From DASPLH01 sp035627675 (GTDB lineage Bacteria; Acidobacteriota; Terriglobia; Terriglobales; Acidobacteriaceae), in NCBI GenBank assembly GCA_035627675.1, contig DASPLH010000280.1, positions 1 to 28,881 on the forward strand: a stretch of DNA of 28,881 nt. Direction: 5' to 3'. How positions within the stretch are numbered: the stretch's first letter is position 1; each line of letters opens with the position of its first letter. This document shows positions 24,070 to 28,881 of the stretch, piece by piece. Below the pieces are notes generated by a model, which saw only the letters and a program-made list of their open reading frames with translations, was not told where the DNA came from and searched no databases. A program made the translations under genes and the position numbers.

Positions 24070-24870
24070 ATGCAGCTCAGGGGAAAAGTTGCGGTCATTA
24101 CAGGCGCATCCATGGGCATTGGAGAGGCGCTGGCGCGCCTGCTGGTCGCCCGCGGAGCAACCGTCGTGCTTTCCAGCCGTGATCTGTCGCGTGTAGAGGC
24201 CGCCCGCCAACGAATCGGAACGCCCGAGCGCACCACGGCCATCGCCTGTGACGTCTGCCGGCGATCCCAACTCGACGCGCTCGTCCGCGAGACGGTCATC
24301 CGCCACGGACGCATCGACCTCTGGGTCAACAACGCCGGCTTTGGACTCGTGGACTCGGTCGAGAAGATGGATATGGGCGAGTGCCGGCGCATGTTCGACA
24401 CCAACCTGTTTGCGGTGATCGAAGCTATGCAGGCCGTCATCCCGCAGATGAAGCGCCAGGGCGGGGGCGCCATCGTCAACGTCTCCAGCGTCGCCGGCCA
24501 CATCGCGGTGCCTTACATGTCGGCCTACGGAGCCACGAAGCACGCACTCAACTGCATCACCAAGGCCGCGCGCCTCGAACTCCGCGCCTCCGGCATACAG
24601 GTGACGAACGTCTGTCCCGGTTACGTCAAGACCAGCTTCTCGGATAACGCCGTTCGCGGAACCGACGACCTCGGTGTGCCCGGATCGGTGAAGCACGGCA
24701 TCACCCCCGACCGCGTTGCGCGCGCCGTGCTCAACGCCTACGCGCAGAGGAAGCGCGAGATCGTGGTGCCCTGGCGCGACCGCGTCACCATCGGCCTGTA
24801 CCGCTGGCTTCCCGGTCTCTTCGAGGCGGGGATGCTGCGACTGATGAAACCGCGCACCCCTTCGCAGTAG
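24070..24870 (+). CDS. Short-chain dehydrogenase/reductase
   Basis: The 266-aa protein is a classical SDR oxidoreductase. The cofactor loop is VITGASMGIGEAL, followed by SSRDL after strand 2, which suggests NADP(H) preference from the basic residue. NNAGFG, the catalytic Ser in VNVSSVAG and the YGATK pair (Tyr and Lys) are all present. A C-terminal hydrophobic/basic stretch (VTIGLYRWLPGLFEAGMLRLM) resembles membrane-associated SDRs of the DltE/YqjQ type. The substrate is not readable. I chose the ATG at 24070, where the conserved fold starts; ATG 24031 is possible and neither has a strong ribosome site. It is divergent from the ATPase operon. Confidence 0.87.
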   Translation: MQLRGKVAVITGASMGIGEALARLLVARGATVVLSSRDLSRVEAARQRIGTPERTTAIACDVCRRSQLDALVRETVIRHGRIDLWVNNAGFGLVDSVEKMDMGECRRMFDTNLFAVIEAMQAVIPQMKRQGGGAIVNVSSVAGHIAVPYMSAYGATKHALNCITKAARLELRASGIQVTNVCPGYVKTSFSDNAVRGTDDLGVPGSVKHGITPDRVARAVLNAYAQRKREIVVPWRDRVTIGLYRWLPGLFEAGMLRLMKPRTPSQ

Positions 24871-24882
24871 GTGTCTGCCGTG

Positions 24883-24950
24883 GTGTCATGTTGAGCGGAG
24901 CGCCGCAGGCGCGGAGTCGAAACAACCTCCGGCCCCGCCTTCGCGGCGGG
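24883..24950. repeat. Acidobacterial-style dispersed repeat plus hairpin
   Basis: The block at 24883-24928 begins GTGTCATGTTGAGCGGAGCG and ends GCGGAGTCGAAACAACCT. I recall near-identical blocks scattered between genes of many Acidobacteria. A CCCGCC/GGCGGG hairpin (24934-24939 with 24945-24950) follows. It lies between convergent genes and may also serve as a transcription barrier. Confidence 0.55.
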
Positions 24951-24976
24951 ATTGCGCCGCACGCCCGGATTGCAGT

Positions 24977-25297
24977 CTAATACTCCAACTCGTCCAGCAT
25001 GGCCTGCATCTCGCTCCCGGCATGACGGTTGCCGGTGCGTTGCGCGCAGGCGATCCCTCTTTGTAGCCACTGTTTCGCTTCGTCCCTGCGCTCGGCGTTC
25101 GCCAGCGCCTGGGCGGCCATGAAGTAGGCGTTTGCGTAATCCGGGTTGTGCGACACGAGCTGCTCGAATTCGCTGACCGCGGCATCGGTTTGTCCAGCGC
25201 CGCTGTACTCCATGCCAAGCGCGTAGCGCGCCAGCGTGTTCGTTTCGTCCTGCGTCAGGATGGCCTTCAGTTGCTCGACCCGTTCAGTGTTCGTCAT
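24977..25297 (-). CDS. Small tetratricopeptide-repeat protein
   Basis: The 106-aa protein is built of about two TPR units. LARYALGMEYSGAGQTDAA (22-40) and ANAYFMAAQALANAERRDEA (55-74) show the small/large residue pattern of helix A, and VSEFEQLVSHNP and KQWLQRGIACA form the helix B parts. It is probably a cytosolic protein-protein adaptor with no known partner. The ATG at 25297 is preferred over an upstream ATG at 25354, whose extra residues are unlike the fold. It converges on the SDR gene. Confidence 0.82.
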   Translation of the reverse strand: MTNTERVEQLKAILTQDETNTLARYALGMEYSGAGQTDAAVSEFEQLVSHNPDYANAYFMAAQALANAERRDEAKQWLQRGIACAQRTGNRHAGSEMQAMLDELEY

Positions 25298-25408
25298 AGC
25301 TCGGCTAGAACATAACACGAACCCTGGTGACCTACATTCGCGCAGCGAAGGCACGCCAGCGGTGGGCTACAATGAACCGAGCCGCGGCGGGGTGCCGCGC
25401 CGAACCTG

Positions 25409-25849
25409 ATGGCCTGTCCCTACTTCAGTCCGGAAGAGCGCTGTGCCGCCGAACTGTGGCCGCATCGCGCGCGCCTGCCGCTCGGCGACGGCGCATGCGG
25501 CACATGCAGCGCGCCCGGACACGAGGGCGAGCGTCCCACCGAGGACCAACTCGCGTCGCACTGTAATCTCGGCTACGCCCGCGCATGTCCCCGCAGACCT
25601 GCGGCGCCCATCGCTGACGCCGTTCGCTTCGCCGTCAAGAAGGACTCCGCCGACACGCTGCTCGTCAGCTACGTGCTCGAGCGCGAACACCTGCCCTTGA
25701 GCTTCGGAGAAGTGACATTCTCCTGCGCGACGGCCGAGGCCACGGATGAGGGCCGCGCGTCGCTCGATGATGGTATTAAGCGCCTGGCAAAGTTTTACGT
25801 GCGTTCGTATCTGCACCGGTTCCCGCGCCAGCTCGCGGCAGCACACTAG
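25409..25849 (+). CDS. Cysteine-rich hypothetical protein
   Basis: The 146-aa protein is not one I can assign. The first 60 residues hold six cysteines: Cys3 in ACPYFSP, Cys12, Cys30 and Cys33 (CGTC), Cys52 and Cys60 (ARACP). The blocks WPHRARLPLGDGACGTC and GHEGERPTEDQL look like a conserved family, and I recall similar unnamed proteins in Acidobacteria. The rest (66-146) is a mixed alpha/beta segment without Cys except one. The pattern suggests a zinc or iron-sulfur site. It starts with ATG 25409 without a strong ribosome site. It lies 22 bases before the thioesterase gene and is probably co-transcribed with it. Confidence 0.72.
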   Translation: MACPYFSPEERCAAELWPHRARLPLGDGACGTCSAPGHEGERPTEDQLASHCNLGYARACPRRPAAPIADAVRFAVKKDSADTLLVSYVLEREHLPLSFGEVTFSCATAEATDEGRASLDDGIKRLAKFYVRSYLHRFPRQLAAAH

Positions 25850-25871
25850 CTTTCACAGAAAGACAACCGAC

Positions 25872-26381
25872 ATGGATCCTAACGAAACCACTCTTAAGGC
25901 ACGGCCCGTCCGCGAATCGCAATCCGAAATGGTGGAGGTCGTGCTTCCCAACGACGCCAATCCTCTCGGAGCCCTGCTGGGCGGCCGCCTCATGCACTGG
26001 ATCGACCTCGCCGGAGCCCTGGCCGCGCATCGCCATTCGCGCAGCTACGTCGTCACCGCGTCCATCGACCACCTCGACTTCCGCGTGCCCGTGCACGTCG
26101 GCGACATCGTGATCTTCAAATCGTCCGTCAACCGCGTCTTTACCACCTCGATGGAAGTGGGAGTGAAGGTCTGGGTCGAGAGCTACATTACGGGCGAAAT
26201 GCGCCACGTCAGTTCCGCCTACCTGACGTTCGTCGCCGTTGACCGCCATGGACGCAAGCGCAACGTTCCCCCGGTCGTTCCCGAGACGCCGGAAGAGAAG
26301 CGCTGGTTCGAAGACGCCATGCACCGTCGCCAGCTGCGAAAGGCCGAAGTCGACCGCAAGATGCAGGCGCGCAACGCCTAG
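25872..26381 (+). CDS. Acyl-CoA thioesterase (HotDog fold)
   Basis: The 169-aa protein matches YciA/BACH-type acyl-CoA hydrolases, which cleave acyl-CoA to free acid and CoA in the cytosol. The active-site strand and helix are NDANPLGALLGGRLMHWID (27-45). VVTASIDHLDFRVPVHVGD (60-78) and the following beta strands complete one HotDog domain. The charged C-terminal helix (PETPEEKRWFEDAMHRRQ) is common in this subfamily. The length fits a single-domain member that forms hexamers. The ATG at 25872 is supported by fold start and position; GAAAGAC upstream is a modest ribosome site. Confidence 0.9.
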   Translation: MDPNETTLKARPVRESQSEMVEVVLPNDANPLGALLGGRLMHWIDLAGALAAHRHSRSYVVTASIDHLDFRVPVHVGDIVIFKSSVNRVFTTSMEVGVKVWVESYITGEMRHVSSAYLTFVAVDRHGRKRNVPPVVPETPEEKRWFEDAMHRRQLRKAEVDRKMQARNA

Positions 26382-26724
26382 AAGGATGGGGCGCGGGGTG
26401 TCCCGCGCCTCACGGCCGCTGCACTCGATTTCCGCTAGAGCGGCGCAACAGTCCCCTCGCCCTGCGTCCATCCGTGGTTCCCCTTTCCGGAATATAACCA
26501 TCTCGATGTGATCTGGATCACAGATGGTTTCGCTGAATAACCTCGACAATTGTGATGTGGGACACCAAAACGCTCCCGCGGCCGCCGTTGGCATCGACAA
26601 TCGCCTGTGTTGATGCGGGTCAGACGTAGATATACCCATTTCGCTGTAGTGACAGAACGGCCCCTGGGCGTGCCCCAGCAGCCGGCGCGCGCAAGGCGCA
26701 CAATCCGGTTCCGTCGAGGACAAG
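26382..26724 (+). promoter_or_regulatory. 343-base upstream region of the cytochrome bd operon
   Basis: No gene is seen. It contains a perfect CRP/FNR-type palindrome (26507-26522) and a second TGTGA half-site (26551-26555). TTGATG at 26610-26615 and TATACC at 26631-26636 might be -35 and -10 boxes, but their 15-base spacing is short. GAGGA at 26716-26720 is the ribosome site for cydA. Confidence 0.5.
26507..26522. promoter_or_regulatory. CRP/FNR-family binding site
   Basis: TGTGATCTGGATCACA has perfect TGTGA and TCACA arms around six bases, which matches the E. coli CRP consensus. It lies 202 bases upstream of cydA. In an oxidase operon the likely regulator is a CRP/FNR-type sensor of oxygen, redox state or a cyclic nucleotide, but none is encoded in the window. 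Confidence 0.7.
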
Positions 26725-28104
26725 ATGGACGACAGCGCTCTTCTTATTCACCGCCTCCACTTCGCATTTACCGTGACGTACCACTATCTCTTCCCGCAGC
26801 TCACCATGGGACTCGCGCCGCTGATCGTGGCCTTCAAGACCATGGCGCTCTGGAAGGGCGAGGAGAAGTACAACGCGGCTGCCCGCTTCTGGGCCAAGAT
26901 CTTCGGGATCAACTTCGTGCTTGGTGTCGTCACCGGCATCCCGATGGAATTCCAGTTCGGCACCAACTGGTCGCATTTCTCGAAGTTCGCCGGCGGCGTC
27001 ATCGGCCAGACGCTGGCCATGGAAGGCACCTTCGCATTTTTCCTGGAGTCCGCCTTCCTCGGCCTGTTCCTCTACGGCGAGAAGCGCCTCAGCAAGTTCG
27101 CTCATTGGCTCTCGGCCGTAGCCGTGTTCGTCGGTTCGTGGCTGTCGGGCTACTTCATCATCGCCACCAACGCCTTCATGCAGCACCCCGTGGGCTACAC
27201 GCGCAATCCCGACGGCTCGGTCGCGCTCGAGAGCTTCTGGGCGCTGTTGCTGAACCCGTGGGCGATATGGCAGTACGCGCACAACATGGCGGGAGCCGCC
27301 GTCACCGGCGCGTTCGCCATGATGGCCGTCGGAGCCTTCTACCTGCTCTCCAAGAAGCATGAGGAGCAGGCGCGCCTGTACATCAAGTACGGCGTCGTCG
27401 CCGGCTTCTTCTTCGCCCTTCTGCTGATCGGACCCACGGGCGACGGGCAGGGCAAGAATCTCGCGAAGTATCAGCCCGCCGCGCTTGCCGCGATGGAAGC
27501 GCACTTCGACACCAAGCCCGCCGACCTGGTCATCATCGGCCAGCCGAATGTGGAAGAGAAGCGCATCGACAATCCGATCGTGATCCCCAAAGCGCTCAGC
27601 TTCCTCATTCACCGCGACTGGGGCAAGGACGTGCAGGGACTGTCGGCCTTCCCGCAGTCGGAGTGGCCGACCAGCATCCCGCTGCTCTACTACAGCTACC
27701 ACATCATGGTCGGCCTCGGGACGATCTTCATGGCCATCATGATCGTCGCCGGACTCCTGCTTTGGCGCGACAAGCTCTACTCCTCGCGCTGGATGCTCTG
27801 GGTCCTCATGCTGAGCTTCCCGTTCCCGTATATCGCCAACACTGCCGGATGGATGACCGCCGAGCTCGGCCGCCAGCCGTACCTGATCTACGGAATCATG
27901 CGCACCGTCGAGGGGTACTCCAAGACAGTCTCCGCCGGCAACGGATGGTTCACGTTGCTGGGCTTCATGGGCATGTACACGATCCTTTCGATCCTGTTCC
28001 TGTTCCTCGTGCAGCGCGAACTGGCGCACGGTCCGGTCGCGGCGAAACCCGCGCTGGGTAAGGCCGCTGCCGCCGGCGCGATCGACACCCCGGGGGTGAA
28101 CTAA
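26725..28104 (+). CDS. cydA: Cytochrome bd ubiquinol oxidase subunit I
   Basis: The 459-aa membrane protein is the quinol-oxidising, haem-carrying subunit of cytochrome bd, a high-affinity terminal oxidase. Haem ligands are visible: His20 (TYHYLFPQLTMG) for b595, and His186 (QYAHNMAGA) and Met328 (SYHIMVGLG) for b558. The GRQP motif is present in TAELGRQPYLIYG near 380. The quinol loop after GPTGDGQGKNLAKYQP is short, so this is the short-Q-loop class, which explains a length below the roughly 520 residues of E. coli CydA. About nine membrane helices are present. The ATG at 26725 follows GAGGA at 5 bases. Its stop overlaps a 22-codon frame that leads into cydB. Confidence 0.97.
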   Translation: MDDSALLIHRLHFAFTVTYHYLFPQLTMGLAPLIVAFKTMALWKGEEKYNAAARFWAKIFGINFVLGVVTGIPMEFQFGTNWSHFSKFAGGVIGQTLAMEGTFAFFLESAFLGLFLYGEKRLSKFAHWLSAVAVFVGSWLSGYFIIATNAFMQHPVGYTRNPDGSVALESFWALLLNPWAIWQYAHNMAGAAVTGAFAMMAVGAFYLLSKKHEEQARLYIKYGVVAGFFFALLLIGPTGDGQGKNLAKYQPAALAAMEAHFDTKPADLVIIGQPNVEEKRIDNPIVIPKALSFLIHRDWGKDVQGLSAFPQSEWPTSIPLLYYSYHIMVGLGTIFMAIMIVAGLLLWRDKLYSSRWMLWVLMLSFPFPYIANTAGWMTAELGRQPYLIYGIMRTVEGYSKTVSAGNGWFTLLGFMGMYTILSILFLFLVQRELAHGPVAAKPALGKAAAAGAIDTPGVN

Positions 28105-28172
28105 TGGTCACACAGTGTTTCTGCAGGGTTGCGTCCATCACCGGCATGGCCGGCTCCAGGGAGGTACGGTAA
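28104..28172 (+). CDS. Possible 22-codon linker ORF between cydA and cydB
   Basis: An ATG overlaps the cydA stop as TAATG. The frame MVTQCFCRVASITGMAGSRE (22 residues in total) ends in TAA at 28170-28172, directly against the cydB ATG at 28173. The peptide is not hydrophobic and is not a CydX-like membrane subunit. Its value may be in coupling cydB translation to cydA. It could also be chance. Confidence 0.3.
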   Translation: MVTQCFCRVASITGMAGSREVR

Positions 28173-28881
28173 ATGGCGACACTCTGGTTCTGGATCGTTG
28201 CTGTGATGCTCACCGCCTACGTCGTGCTCGACGGCTTCGACCTCGGCGCGGGAATCATCCACCTGTTTGCCGCCAGGAATGACGGCGACCGCCGTCGCGT
28301 CATCCGCTCCATCGGCCCGGTGTGGGACGGCAACGAAGTGTGGCTGCTCGCCGCCGGCGGGGCGCTCTACTTCGCTTTCCCGCAACTCTATGCATCCAGC
28401 TTCAGCGGCTTCTATCTGCCGCTGATGATCGTTTTGTGGCTGCTCATGCTGCGTGCCATCAGCCTGGAGTTCCGCTCGCACATCGAAGACAACGTCTGGA
28501 AGCAGTTCTTCGACGGCGTGTTTGCCTTCGCCTCCATCCTGCTGGCTATCTTCTACGGCGCGGCGCTCGGAAACGTGGTGCGCGGCGTTCCTCTCCGCGA
28601 AGACCATTACTTCTTCCTGCCGCTGTTCACCGACTGGCGCGTAGGACCTCGGCCGGGCATTCTCGACTGGTACACCGTGCTCTCCGGCGTCGTTGCGCTC
28701 GTCGCCCTCGGAGCGCACGGCGCGCATTACGTGGCGCTCAAGACCGACGGCGACCTCAACCGGCGTTCGCGCAAAATAGCCTCCGTGCTGACGCCGGCGC
28801 TGCTCGTCCTGACTCTGCTGAGCCTCGTGGCCACGCTGGCGATCCGTCCTGAACTCGCCGCCAACTACAAGGCGATGCCGG
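28173..28881 (+). CDS. cydB: Cytochrome bd ubiquinol oxidase subunit II (partial, runs off the end)
   Basis: The first 236 residues are visible. The N-terminus TLWFWIVAVMLTAYVVLDGFDLGAG is the classic CydB start with the D-G-F-D-L-G motif. IGPVWDGNEVWLLAAGGALYFAFP and LRAISLEFRSH are further family blocks. It pairs with CydA as the second large membrane subunit of the bd oxidase. The ATG at 28173 follows GGGAGG at 28159-28164 with 8-base spacing. The gene continues beyond the window, so its end and any CydX gene are not seen. Confidence 0.96.
   Translation, partial: MATLWFWIVAVMLTAYVVLDGFDLGAGIIHLFAARNDGDRRRVIRSIGPVWDGNEVWLLAAGGALYFAFPQLYASSFSGFYLPLMIVLWLLMLRAISLEFRSHIEDNVWKQFFDGVFAFASILLAIFYGAALGNVVRGVPLREDHYFFLPLFTDWRVGPRPGILDWYTVLSGVVALVALGAHGAHYVALKTDGDLNRRSRKIASVLTPALLVLTLLSLVATLAIRPELAANYKAMP

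Noticed and set aside
1..28881. tRNA, rRNA, insertion sequence or prophage genes
   Set aside because: I looked for T-loop motifs, transposase and integrase motifs and found none convincing.

Overview
The window is a high-GC, densely coded bacterial segment, most likely from an Acidobacteriota (Terriglobia/Koribacter-like) genome. This rests on style, not on a marker gene. The signs are dispersed palindromic repeats with a GTGTAGCGCGGGCG-type core, a 'gtgtcat..gagcggagcg..ggagtcgaa' intergenic repeat, large secreted proteins with acidobacterial-looking Ig-like tails, and frequent GTG/TTG starts. No rRNA, tRNA, phage, IS element or CRISPR array was seen.

Layout. (1) 1-2294: repeat-rich intergenic DNA, then an MFS transporter, a 54-aa zinc-ribbon protein and an OsmC-type peroxidase, closed by a terminator. 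(2) 2417-4281: a two-gene operon with a CgeB-like glycosyltransferase overlapping a sugar-1-phosphate nucleotidyltransferase. (3) 4347-4598 (minus): an 83-aa orphan histidine-kinase-like DHp domain. (4) 5082-9328: two tandem paralogous secreted GH99/GH71-like glycoside hydrolases with different C-terminal modules and similar hairpins just before their GTG starts. (5) 9547-20560: a long, mostly overlapping plus-strand run: SAM methyltransferase, GH-A-type hydrolase, NDP-sugar epimerase, GT4, three CgeB-like glycosyltransferases, a second GT4, and a glycogen-debranching-type hydrolase. (6) 20700-20978: a CDGSH iron-sulfur protein. (7) 21067-23834 (minus): a MoxR/chelatase-I-like AAA+ ATPase with its VWA partner. 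(8) 24070-26381: an SDR, a TPR protein (minus), a Cys-rich protein and an acyl-CoA thioesterase. (9) 26725-28881: cydA and the start of cydB, behind a perfect CRP/FNR-type palindrome.

The main biological story is the glycan system in regions 2 and 5. It has four CgeB-like and two GT4 glycosyltransferases, an NDP-sugar-making enzyme, an epimerase, a methyltransferase and two hydrolases. None of these has a signal peptide, and no flippase, polymerase or ABC exporter is present. This fits a cytosolic, possibly methylated, oligosaccharide or glycoconjugate whose structure is unknown. The CgeB-like genes at 2417 and 15967 encode proteins of identical length (368 aa) that align end to end, which links the two operons. 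The hydrolase at 10427 looks like a circularly permuted TIM barrel: the catalytic NEP motif is at residue 10, and what looks like the N-terminal half of the barrel lies at the C-terminus. That is the most unusual single protein here.

All functional calls come from reading motifs and remembered family patterns. No database search was run.
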